Of a stretch of 50,201 bases of DNA, positions 1 to 5,327 are shown piece after piece. The DNA comes from a virus. The position numbers were made by a program, and so were the translations under genes. The notes under the pieces were generated by a model that worked only from the letters and a program-made list of their open reading frames with translations, was not told the DNA's origin and did not search any database. Numbering within the stretch: the stretch's first letter is position 1; every line of letters starts with the position of its first letter. The stretch is taken from positions 1 through 50,201 of the IMG/VR virus record IMGVR_UViG_3300008107_004148. One strand, written 5' to 3'.

Positions 1-10
1 CAACCTTGAC

Positions 11-141
11 CCCGTATTGGTCCTGGTTGGCACATTAAATCAATTTAATTACGACCAACCACTTGTAGCGTTAACGGTAGCGCACTTGACTCTTAATCAA
101 TGAGGTGTGAGTTCGAATCTCACCGGGTGGACCAATACGGG
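11..141 (+). repeat. 13-bp inverted repeat enclosing a tRNA-Lys gene
   Basis: CCCGTATTGGTCC at 11-23 is the exact reverse complement of GGACCAATACGGG at 129-141. The right arm contains the 3' CCA of tRNA-Lys(CTT) and the first bases of tRNA-Lys(TTT). Between the arms, GGTTGG (25-30) can pair with CCAACC (55-60), and ATTAAAT (34-40) with ATTTAAT (43-49), forming a long hairpin that reaches into the first two bases of the tRNA at 59. The precursor RNA therefore has a fold that competes with the tRNA fold, possibly a processing control or the remnant of a duplicated tRNA end. The repeat is seen directly; its role is inference. Confidence 0.7.
59..134 (+). tRNA. tRNA-Lys (anticodon CTT)
   Basis: Complete cloverleaf with encoded CCA. 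Acceptor CCACTTG pairs with CGGGTGG including two G-T pairs. D-stem is GCGT/GCGC. The anticodon loop CTCTTAA gives anticodon CTT. The T-arm is GTGAG-TTCGAAT-CTCAC and the discriminator is A. The outermost anticodon-stem pair (C-T) is mismatched. First gene of the tRNA cluster; the window starts too close upstream to show its promoter. Confidence 0.93.
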
Positions 142-214
142 AGTATGGTGAAATGGTTATCACAGCAGACTTTTAATCTGCCAGTTCCGGGTTCGAGTCC
201 CGGTGCTCCTACCA
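139..214 (+). tRNA. tRNA-Lys (anticodon TTT)
   Basis: Cloverleaf of 76 nt with encoded CCA. Acceptor GGGAGTA pairs with TGCTCCT, the anticodon stem GCAGA/TCTGC encloses loop CTTTTAA, and the T-arm is CCGGG-TTCGAGT-CCCGG. It follows the first tRNA-Lys after only four bases. A phage with AT-rich codon use plausibly gains from two lysine tRNAs reading AAG and AAA. Its CCA (212-214) also pairs with downstream sequence in the structured RNA that follows. Confidence 0.95.
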
Positions 215-342
215 TAGATAAACACACTTTCAATCTGAATTGACAGATACAAACAACCAAGGGGAGCCTCTGGGTTCATCCAGTTTCATCCTGAATTGAC
301 AGGAACAAGGTTGTAAGGGGAGCCGAGTGTGTTTTTCTATGG
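212..342 (+). ncRNA. Unassigned structured RNA with a duplicated motif
   Basis: Lies between tRNA-Lys and tRNA-Arg and has no coding potential. The outer helix pairs 212-217 (CCATAG) with 337-342 (CTATGG) and 220-229 with 325-334 (ten pairs, two possible wobbles or better). Inside it are hairpin TCTG-AATTGA-CAGA (234-247), helix CAACC (254-258) with GGTTG (309-313), hairpin CTGG-GTTCAT-CCAG (270-283), and hairpin TCCTG-AATTGA-CAGGA (289-304). The same hexaloop AATTGA and the same ten-mer AAGGGGAGCC (259-268 and 315-324) occur twice in the same order. Helices with differing stem sequences but identical loops suggest selection for structure. I do not recognise a known riboswitch or ribozyme consensus. 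Confidence 0.6.
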
Positions 343-347
343 TAATA

Positions 348-422
348 CGGCCCTTGGTGAAATGGATATCATTTCGGTCTTCGAAACCGACGGTGGGAGT
401 TCGATCCTCTCAGGGCCGGCCA
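348..422 (+). tRNA. tRNA-Arg (anticodon TCG)
   Basis: Acceptor CGGCCCT pairs fully with AGGGCCG; anticodon stem TCGGT/ACCGA encloses loop CTTCGAA, giving TCG. The T-arm GGGAG-TTCGATC-CTCTC has one wobble pair. CCA is encoded at 420-422. It starts six bases after the outer helix of the structured RNA ends, and the spacer TAATACGG resembles the AATACGGG before the second tRNA-Lys. Confidence 0.94.
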
Positions 423-429
423 AATATAT

Positions 430-504
430 ACCCCTGTCGTTCAATGGATAGGATACCATGCTACGAACGTGGGGACGGTGGTTCGATTCCATCCAGGGGT
501 GCCA
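430..504 (+). tRNA. tRNA-Arg (anticodon ACG)
   Basis: Acceptor ACCCCTG pairs with CAGGGGT; anticodon stem CCATG/CGTGG (one wobble) encloses loop CTACGAA, giving ACG, which would be deaminated to ICG by host TadA. CCA is encoded. It is the second arginine tRNA, seven bases after the first. Confidence 0.94.
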
Positions 505-510
505 ATCAAT

Positions 511-584
511 GGTGTTGTTAGTGTAGTGGTAACACGACTGTCTGTGAAACAGTAGACCAGGGTTCGATTCCCGACTTCACCCCA
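511..584 (+). tRNA. tRNA-His (anticodon GTG), atypical acceptor and T stems
   Basis: Anticodon stem ACTGT/ACAGT encloses loop CTGTGAA, so the anticodon is GTG. D-stem is GTGT/ACAC. The 3' end CACC-CCA with an extra 5' G pairing to C73 fits the tRNA-His identity rule. The acceptor has two T-T mismatches at its inner positions, and the T-stem before TTCGATT has only three good pairs (GGG/CCC). The gene looks complete but structurally weak, so it may be decaying or may depend on the host enzyme's tolerance. Confidence 0.8.
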
Positions 585-588
585 AATT

Positions 589-710
589 TGTAGTAACCAG
601 CTAGGTGCTGTGTAAAAGGTGTTGCGGATAGTAGAGGTCTCATAGAGATAAGCTCGCTGTCGTTAAAGATCGTGACGCAAACTAATTGAGTTTTGTCTCA
701 ACCTACTACA
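589..710 (+). ncRNA. Unassigned cloverleaf-like structured RNA
   Basis: Occupies the space between tRNA-His and tRNA-Phe. TGTAGTA (589-595) pairs with TACTACA (704-710) as a seven-pair closing helix. Inside are hairpin CAGC-TAGGT-GCTG (598-610), helix TTGCG (622-626) with CGCAA (676-680), hairpin TTGAG-TTTTGT-CTCAA (686-701), and, within the central arm, hairpin TCTC-ATA-GAGA (638-648) closed by GAG (634-636) with CTC (653-655). The layout (7-bp stem, D-like arm, long central arm, 5-nt gap, T-like arm) imitates a tRNA with an enlarged anticodon arm, but there is no TTCRA T-loop and no CCA. A T-rich run (711-720) follows. Could be a degenerate tRNA or an independent small RNA. Confidence 0.5.
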
Positions 711-720
711 TTTTATTTTT

Positions 721-796
721 GCCGCTTTAGCTGATGTGGTCATAGCAACGGATTGAAAATCCGAGGAACCCTGTTCGATCCGGGGAGGCGGCACCA
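721..796 (+). tRNA. tRNA-Phe (anticodon GAA)
   Basis: Acceptor GCCGCTT pairs with AGGCGGC; anticodon loop TTGAAAA gives GAA; T-arm CCCTG-TTCGATC-CGGGG; discriminator A and encoded CCA. The outermost anticodon-stem pair is A-A. Last tRNA on the plus strand of the cluster. Confidence 0.93.
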
Positions 797-820
797 TTAA
801 CTGTGTATGATTTTATATTA

Positions 821-898
821 TGGAGCGACCGGGGGATTCGAACCTCCGCTTCTTGGGTTACAGTCCCAAGTGTAGTGACCACTCTACTACGAGTCGCA
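821..898 (-). tRNA. tRNA on minus strand, anticodon GTA (Tyr) or TGT (Thr)
   Basis: On the minus strand, GCGACT pairs with GGTCGC as a six-pair acceptor, the D-stem is GTAG/CTAC, the T-arm is GGAGG-TTCGAAT-CCCCC (one A-C mismatch), and CCA is encoded. The anticodon helix CTTGGG/CCCAAG encloses ACTGTAA. Strict loop geometry gives TGT with C instead of T at position 33; sliding by one gives T33-GTA, a tyrosine anticodon, but breaks the stem. Bacterial tRNA-Tyr usually has a long variable arm, which is absent here. The only tRNA in the cluster facing the other way. Confidence 0.7.
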
Positions 899-905
899 TA
901 TTGAT

Positions 906-1748
906 TTAAGGTATTGTGCTACTAGTTGCCAACAGTTCTTTTATTTTGTCAAAAATTATCTTATTTCCTTCTGCGTTCATTGCATTAGCAGATTGTTGAT
1001 AACCAATGTTATATTGGCTGTTATCTTTATATAGCTCGCGCATAGAAAGATCTACAGGTCCAGACGTAATAGTATACCAAGAAGGGTACCATTGATCTTT
1101 ACTAAAAAAATGTACACAGGGTATTTTTTTATTATGCAAGTACGAATCAATTTGCATTAATGCCCCATAGTATCTGTTTAATTGTAAATCTGGATGATAC
1201 ATATATTTTCTAGTTAGTTCAAAAGCAGTCCAAAGTTCTTGGTAAAACTTTTCATCGTCTGATGCTATTCGAACCTGATCTAATAGTGCTTGTTTAATTT
1301 CACTACTATCCCCATCTTGCCATTTTATAAATGCATCAGTATAGTTTTCAAAATGAATGTTATAATATTCTAATAATTGTAAACATGCTCCGTTAGGGAC
1401 GTTTTCAAAAAAATCAATATAAAAATCATGTTCTTTAAAGTCAGTTCCCCACATTGATTCTACCCAATTTCGAGCAGTGTATTTTCTATCAAATGTAGTT
1501 TTGTCTATGTTCGAAACATCTTTGTTCCAGCTAGGCATAAAGATATGATACGGTGCGGCATGGAATATAATTGCTGTATCTAGTTTTTTAGTTTTCTTTA
1601 AATTGAATAATATTCTTTCCTCACTGCAATGTGGGATTCCAGAATGGACAATATTAGCATCAAACTCTTTTTTTAATAAACTTACAAAATTCCATTCTTG
1701 GTTAGGATCATATCTAGAAATACTATCTCCATACACACCTATGTTCAT
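906..1748 (-). CDS. SGNH/GDSL hydrolase-like protein
   Basis: The 280-residue product begins MNIGVYGDSIS, matching SGNH block I with the nucleophile serine at residue 9. Near the C-terminus the sequence MNAEGNKIIFDKI resembles the last SGNH block, but the usual Asp-x-x-His just before it is missing (SANAMNAEGN), so catalysis is doubtful. A nucleotide- or glycan-esterase role would be guesswork. The start is supported by AGGAG about seven bases upstream on the minus strand and by a TAAATA late-type motif (1767-1772). It is transcribed away from the plus-strand enzyme block and toward the tRNAs. Confidence 0.7.
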   Translation of the reverse strand: MNIGVYGDSISRYDPNQEWNFVSLLKKEFDANIVHSGIPHCSEERILFNLKKTKKLDTAIIFHAAPYHIFMPSWNKDVSNIDKTTFDRKYTARNWVESMWGTDFKEHDFYIDFFENVPNGACLQLLEYYNIHFENYTDAFIKWQDGDSSEIKQALLDQVRIASDDEKFYQELWTAFELTRKYMYHPDLQLNRYYGALMQIDSYLHNKKIPCVHFFSKDQWYPSWYTITSGPVDLSMRELYKDNSQYNIGYQQSANAMNAEGNKIIFDKIKELLATSSTIP

Positions 1749-1766
1749 TCTGAACTCCTAAAAAAG

Positions 1767-1772
1767 TATTTA
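1767..1772 (-). promoter_or_regulatory. Late-type promoter motif for the SGNH-like gene
   Basis: The minus strand reads CTACTAAATACT here, 18 bases before the start codon and just upstream of the ribosome site TAGGAG. It matches the TAAATA core found before other late genes in the window. Confidence 0.5.
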
Positions 1773-1833
1773 GTAGTAGTTTTTTTTTAAAAATTATATG
1801 TGGATCGGTAGAAGATTAATTTTACCACACCAG

Positions 1834-1862
1834 TTGACAACATTACAACTTGACTATATAAT
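1834..1862 (+). promoter_or_regulatory. Sigma-70 promoter, TTGACA-17-TATAAT
   Basis: Perfect -35 (1834-1839) and -10 (1857-1862) hexamers with the optimal 17-bp spacer. Seven bases after the -10 is 1869, which is the A of the next gene's ATG, so the transcript should be leaderless. Confidence 0.88.
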
Positions 1863-1868
1863 AGCAAT

Positions 1869-2099
1869 ATGTATAACGTAATAGGAAAAGAAGAAACACT
1901 CAAAGTTCTTACACTTGCTGAAGCAATGAATGTTGCAAAGCATATGAATGAATATGTAACTATCGTTGGAAAAGATTTTGAAATCGTTGGCATATTTGGT
2001 GCTGACACAGTGAGCAATGGTAAACTACCAAGTGGTCACGATTACACTTGGAACAAGGCTAGCCGAATTGGTCGTGTGAAAAAAGAACGTTCATCATGA
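1869..2099 (+). CDS. Small protein of unknown function
   Basis: A 76-residue product starting [11 protein letters not shown], without recognised motifs; it contains alternating hydrophobic stretches ([16 protein letters not shown]) that suggest a small beta-rich fold, and a basic C-terminus (VKKERSS). There is no Shine-Dalgarno sequence: the ATG coincides with the predicted transcription start of the promoter at 1834-1862. It overlaps the downstream endonuclease gene by ATGA, so it may act as a leader cistron whose translation couples to it. Confidence 0.7.
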   Translation: MYNVIGKEETLKVLTLAEAMNVAKHMNEYVTIVGKDFEIVGIFGADTVSNGKLPSGHDYTWNKASRIGRVKKERSS

Positions 2100-2497
2100 T
2101 AAAAGAACTATTCGAAGGCCTTGATGAAAAAACAAAAACCTGCGGAATGTGCTTATTGAATCTTCCTTTAGGAATGTTTGGTACAGATGGTGGTGCAAAG
2201 TATCTTAGATATGAATGTAAACCATGTGCAAAGAAACAATCTGCTTTATTGAAGAAGATAAAATCGACTGCACCTATTAGACCTAAAGATTATACATGCC
2301 CTATTTGTAACAGAAACGAAGAAGAAGCAAAGGGACACAATCCTAATAAAAAAGGAGTTTGGTGTGCAGACCACGATCATGCTACTGGAAAATTTAGAGG
2401 TTGGCTTTGTCATAAATGTAATTTAGGGTTAGGTAATATGAATGATGATATTAGTAGACTAGAATCTGCTATAAAATACTTAAAGGAGCGAGTATAA
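2096..2497 (+). CDS. Recombination endonuclease VII family protein
   Basis: The 133-residue product has the T4 endonuclease VII pattern: zinc ligands C68-x-x-C71 and C105-x-x-C108, the catalytic DHDH at residues 92-95, and the following asparagine N109 in [10 protein letters not shown]. In T4 this fold resolves branched DNA before packaging. It has an additional N-terminal pair of CxxC motifs (C16/C19 and C41/C44), likely a second zinc site, and lacks the long C-terminal extension of T4 gp49 (157 residues). The ATG overlaps the stop of the preceding gene (ATGA); the TAATG at its end couples to the phosphatase gene. It could act as a homing-type or resolvase-type HNH nuclease. Confidence 0.85.
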   Translation: MIKELFEGLDEKTKTCGMCLLNLPLGMFGTDGGAKYLRYECKPCAKKQSALLKKIKSTAPIRPKDYTCPICNRNEEEAKGHNPNKKGVWCADHDHATGKFRGWLCHKCNLGLGNMNDDISRLESAIKYLKERV

Positions 2498-2964
2498 TGC
2501 CTTGGATTGAAAATGTAGCAGCCGCTGATATTCCAACAGGATTCCATCACGACGCCGGCGCTAACAGTATGCTGATCAGTATTGTGGATCCTGCCAGCTG
2601 GCGTCCTGAAGCTAAACACCAATTCAAAGAGCGTCATAACTTTGAATTTTTAGATGTAGAAGAAAAAGACGAAGTGTTAGAGGAAGCAATGAAGTGTAGT
2701 CACGAGCAGGCCGCAGAGCTTGTTCGACTGCTACAACACGCATTAGAGAACCGTATGAATGTTGTTGTGCATTGTTATGCAGGCGTATGTCGTAGTGGTG
2801 CTGTGTGCGAAGTCGGAGTCATGATGGGCTTCAATGACACAGAACGTTTCCGTAGTCCAAACTTGCTAGTCAAGCATCGTATGATGAAGGCTTTGGGTTG
2901 GACATATGATGCTGACGAAAAACCAAACATTGATGATTGGCGTACATTTAGGAGTATTGATTAA
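2497..2964 (+). CDS. Protein tyrosine / dual-specificity phosphatase-like protein
   Basis: The 155-residue product has the phosphatase signature HCYAGVCRSG (residues 92-101), fitting HCx5R with nucleophile C93 and R99. The family hydrolyses phosphotyrosine, phosphoserine or phosphorylated RNA 5' ends through a cysteinyl-phosphate intermediate. The segment before the signature (VRLLQHALENRMNVVVHC) fits the usual helix and strand leading to the P-loop. It lies beside a kinase-like and a metallophosphoesterase gene, so an RNA-end or nucleotide-processing role is possible, but host protein dephosphorylation is equally so. Preceded by AAGGAG and coupled by TAATG. Confidence 0.85.
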   Translation: MPWIENVAAADIPTGFHHDAGANSMLISIVDPASWRPEAKHQFKERHNFEFLDVEEKDEVLEEAMKCSHEQAAELVRLLQHALENRMNVVVHCYAGVCRSGAVCEVGVMMGFNDTERFRSPNLLVKHRMMKALGWTYDADEKPNIDDWRTFRSID

Positions 2965-3155
2965 TGTATCTATGTAGAGAAGAAGTTCAAAAGATTCTGG
3001 ACACTATAGACAAGTTTCCGGAGGCTACTAGTTTTGAGTTAATTCAAGACAACCACAGTGGCATTGGTAGTGTTACTGCGCTTATTGTGCATACCACAAT
3101 TAACGGACTCCCTGGTGAGTTTAAAACTGAAATATCTGGCGTGGAGAATTGGTAA
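2964..3155 (+). CDS. Small protein of unknown function
   Basis: 63 residues, start codon overlapping the phosphatase stop (TAATG). It shows a helical N-terminal half (CREEVQKILDTIDKFPEATSF) followed by beta-like segments. No motif recognised. It ends in another TAATG overlap with the next gene, part of a tightly coupled run. Confidence 0.65.
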   Translation: MYLCREEVQKILDTIDKFPEATSFELIQDNHSGIGSVTALIVHTTINGLPGEFKTEISGVENW

Positions 3156-3376
3156 TGTATAAAACTATGTACAAAGAAGTTGAAGTTGATGTTGATCTCA
3201 GCGACTTCGACACAGACGACTTAATTGAAGAATTGGAAAGCCGCGGCGCAGGTGTAACCGACTACGGTGATGGCAAAGATATTCTTAATGCTATCTACGA
3301 AAAACGTAGACTGGGCAAAGACTATCAACAAGATTTAGATCAATTGATTTGGTTGGGTTTAGGGAAGATTCTATGA
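3155..3376 (+). CDS. Small acidic protein of unknown function
   Basis: 73 residues, acidic N-terminal half (VEVDVDLSDFDTDDLIEELESRG). The ATG at 3155 shares its A with the previous stop codon and is preferred to a TTG six bases earlier. No motif recognised; the DL.DF.TDDLIEELE pattern suggests one amphipathic helix. Ends 13 bases before the kinase gene. Confidence 0.6.
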   Translation: MYKTMYKEVEVDVDLSDFDTDDLIEELESRGAGVTDYGDGKDILNAIYEKRRLGKDYQQDLDQLIWLGLGKIL

Positions 3377-3389
3377 GTGGAGGATTGTA

Positions 3390-3905
3390 ATGTCTGTGTG
3401 TTATCAACTAGTTGGAGTTCCTGGTGCAGGTAAATCTACTTGGCTAGACAATCAAGACTGGATCAAAGGATTTGTTTCATTTGGTCAAACTGGAATTAAT
3501 TACTGGACTCCAAAAAGTGACTACGTAATAGTTTCTACAGATTACTTTGTAGAACGATTTGCTCGTCGAATGGGTTCAACCTATTCGGAAGTTTTTGATA
3601 AGGTAATGCCTAGAGCTATTCGTTTAATGATGCGTCGAGTTCGAAAAGCGCAGTCTGAAGGTCGCCGCATTATTTGGGATCAAACATCTACAACTTTGGC
3701 AAGTCGTAAACGTAAGTTTAATGCCTTGCCAGACTATGAGCATGTTGCTGTAGTGTTTAAGACTCCGGACTGGACAGAATTAGAACGTAGACTAAGCAAT
3801 CGTCCTAACAAGATCGTTCCATTAGAAGTTGTTAAAAGTATGATTGATAACTTTGAAATGCCGACTGAAGCAGAAGGATTTAAAGAAATCTGGTACGCTG
3901 ATTAA
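3390..3905 (+). CDS. Polynucleotide kinase-like P-loop protein
   Basis: The 171-residue product has Walker A GVPGAGKST (residues 9-17), an aspartate in IVSTDYF corresponding to the 5'-OH activating residue of T4 Pnk, and DQTSTTLASRKRKF, resembling the Pnk lid motif D-x-T-N-x-x-x-x-R-R. Only the kinase domain is present; the C-terminal 3'-phosphatase half of T4 Pnk (301 residues) is absent. It likely phosphorylates a nucleic acid 5' end or a small substrate. The start is supported by GGAGG ten bases upstream. Zeta-toxin or gluconate-kinase-like folds are alternatives. Confidence 0.75.
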   Translation: MSVCYQLVGVPGAGKSTWLDNQDWIKGFVSFGQTGINYWTPKSDYVIVSTDYFVERFARRMGSTYSEVFDKVMPRAIRLMMRRVRKAQSEGRRIIWDQTSTTLASRKRKFNALPDYEHVAVVFKTPDWTELERRLSNRPNKIVPLEVVKSMIDNFEMPTEAEGFKEIWYAD

Positions 3906-3927
3906 CTGTGGCTTTTTTTTACAACAT

Positions 3928-3956
3928 GCCCTGTCAGTCTATTTGGTTGACAGGGC
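3928..3956 (+). terminator. Hairpin after the kinase gene, overlapping the next promoter
   Basis: GCCCTGTCA (3928-3936) pairs perfectly with TGACAGGGC (3948-3956), with a loop of 11 bases, followed by only TTTG. A weak intrinsic terminator. The right arm contains the -35 hexamer TTGACA of the next promoter (3947-3952), so terminator and promoter are fused. Confidence 0.6.
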
Positions 3957-3975
3957 TTTGTCTTGACTATATAAT
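3947..3975 (+). promoter_or_regulatory. Sigma-70 promoter, TTGACA-17-TATAAT
   Basis: Perfect hexamers at 3947-3952 and 3970-3975, spacer 17 bp. The predicted start near 3982 gives a 25-nt leader with AAGAGAG before the metallophosphoesterase ATG at 4007. Confidence 0.88.
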
Positions 3976-4006
3976 ATATGCATTACTAAAGATAAGAGAG
4001 AAAAAA

Positions 4007-4564
4007 ATGACAACTTGGTTGACTAGTGACCTGCATTTTGGACACGCAAACATTATGAACTTTTGTTCACAAGCAAGAGCAAGATTTCATAATGATGTAA
4101 CGTACATGAACGAAAAAATGATAGAAGAATGGAATGAAACTATTGCTCAAGATGACACCGTTTACATTCTAGGAGATGTTGCATTTCTTCCAGCTGACAA
4201 AGCTGTAAAGATTTTGCAACGATTGAATGGCAGAAAAATTTTGATTGAAGGAAATCACGATCGTAAACTGTTAAATGATCCAGTGTTTCGTAGATGTTTT
4301 GTAGAAATACATCCGTATTTGTGCATTAACTACGAAAAGACTCGTGTAGTAATGTTTCACTATCCTATTGCAGAATGGGATCAAATGCATAGAGGTGCTG
4401 TTCACTTTCATGGTCACTTACACGGTGGCAAGAGTGGATTAGAAGAATATCGTGCAAGAGACATGGGTATGGATGCAACAGGAATGATTGCGGTTACTAT
4501 GGAGCGAGCCATTGCTGATGCAATGACTGGCAAGGTTAAAGGACACCACACCACTGTTATGTAA
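4007..4564 (+). CDS. Calcineurin-like metallophosphoesterase
   Basis: The 185-residue product shows all the metal-binding motifs in order: D8-x-H10 (SDLHFGH), G56-D57, G82-N-H-D85, H118 in FHYP, and G136-H-L-H139. This fold hydrolyses phosphomonoesters or diesters with two metal ions; the small single-domain form is common in phages and host cyclic-nucleotide or RNA-processing enzymes, and the substrate cannot be told. An in-frame extension to 3908 was rejected because it would start upstream of the promoter's -10 element and lacks a ribosome site. Followed after nine bases by the HD hydrolase gene. Confidence 0.88.
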   Translation: MTTWLTSDLHFGHANIMNFCSQARARFHNDVTYMNEKMIEEWNETIAQDDTVYILGDVAFLPADKAVKILQRLNGRKILIEGNHDRKLLNDPVFRRCFVEIHPYLCINYEKTRVVMFHYPIAEWDQMHRGAVHFHGHLHGGKSGLEEYRARDMGMDATGMIAVTMERAIADAMTGKVKGHHTTVM

Positions 4565-4573
4565 GGAGTGATT

Positions 4574-5077
4574 ATGACAATCGTAGAAAGAGCTAGGGTA
4601 TTTGCAACAGCGGCACATTCAGCTGTAGCTCAACTTCGTAAGTACACAGGTGAACCATACATCGTTCACCCTGCTGAAGTTGTTCGCATTGTTAGTACAG
4701 TGACTCACACTGACGCAATGTTAGCGGCGGCTTGGTTACATGATGTTGTAGAAGACACTGGTGTTACTAACGAAGTGATCCGTGCTGAATTCGGAGACGA
4801 AGTTGCAGAGTTAGTGGGATGGTTAACTGATGTTAGTCGTCCTGAACAAGGCAATCGAGCTGTGCGCAAGGCTATTGACAGGGCACACTCTGCTATGGCA
4901 CCGGCAGCGGCGCAAACAGTAAAGTTAGCTGACTTAATCTCTAACACTCGTAGTATTATGGCACACGATGAAAAGTTTGCTAGAACATACTTAGAAGAAA
5001 AGAGATTGTTGTTAGAAGTAATGACTAAGGGCGATCCTGTGTTATTAGCTGAAGCTAGAAAGAATATCAGCAAATGA
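4574..5077 (+). CDS. HD-domain (p)ppGpp hydrolase-like protein (MESH1/SpoT type)
   Basis: The 167-residue product covers only the RelA/SpoT hydrolase domain: GEPYIVHP with H32, the WLHDVVEDT motif with H56-D57 and E60-D61, and VKLADLISN with K117, D120 and N124. The four metal ligands expected for the family (H, H, D, D) are all present, and the length matches stand-alone alarmone hydrolases (about 180 residues). It would remove the stringent-response signal (p)ppGpp during infection. The ATG at 4574 is preceded by TAAGGAG; an alternative GTG lies at 4568. It overlaps the next tiny ORF by ATGA. Confidence 0.85.
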   Translation: MTIVERARVFATAAHSAVAQLRKYTGEPYIVHPAEVVRIVSTVTHTDAMLAAAWLHDVVEDTGVTNEVIRAEFGDEVAELVGWLTDVSRPEQGNRAVRKAIDRAHSAMAPAAAQTVKLADLISNTRSIMAHDEKFARTYLEEKRLLLEVMTKGDPVLLAEARKNISK

Positions 5078-5169
5078 CATATCGTCAGTACTATTGGCGA
5101 GAGATGATGAGAGCTCTCAAGGCTTTCATCATCTACTCACGGGGATTCATTTTAGGTAAACGTATATGA
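5074..5169 (+). CDS. 31-residue basic peptide
   Basis: ATG at 5074 overlaps the HD hydrolase stop (ATGA), and its own TGA (5167-5169) overlaps the ATG of the next gene in the same way. The product MTYRQYYWREMMRALKAFII... is basic and contains a hydrophobic stretch (AFIIYSRGFILG), possibly membrane-active. The DNA also holds an 8-bp inverted repeat (GATGATGA at 5103-5110, TCATCATC at 5126-5133). Its reality rests on the coupling at both ends. Confidence 0.55.
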   Translation: MTYRQYYWREMMRALKAFIIYSRGFILGKRI

Positions 5170-5327
5170 AAATTAAATTTGATAAAGAAACTATGCCCGA
5201 CGAATTGTATAATGCACTACTACAGCATTTTGTAAATGAAGCAGTTGGACTAGGAGTAGAAGTAACCAAGCATACTCGATTTGAAGATTGGGTAGTTGAG
5301 TGCAACATCAAGGTACCATTACAATGA
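5166..5327 (+). CDS. Small protein of unknown function (53 residues)
   Basis: Starts MKIKFDKETMPDELY and ends IKVPLQ. Both ends overlap neighbours by ATGA. The sequence looks like a small mixed alpha/beta protein; no family recognised. Confidence 0.65.
   Translation: MKIKFDKETMPDELYNALLQHFVNEAVGLGVEVTKHTRFEDWVVECNIKVPLQ

Noticed and set aside
327-521. An open reading frame of 64 codons across the tRNA-Arg genes
   Set aside because: It lies over two well-formed tRNA genes, has no ribosome site and an implausible protein sequence.
3908-4006. N-terminal extension of the metallophosphoesterase
   Set aside because: It runs across the terminator hairpin and the promoter, and the motif-bearing part starts at the ATG at 4007.
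5103-5133. 8-bp inverted repeat GATGATGA / TCATCATC as a possible terminator
   Set aside because: No T-tract follows, and the region reads as a coupled small gene in the middle of an operon.
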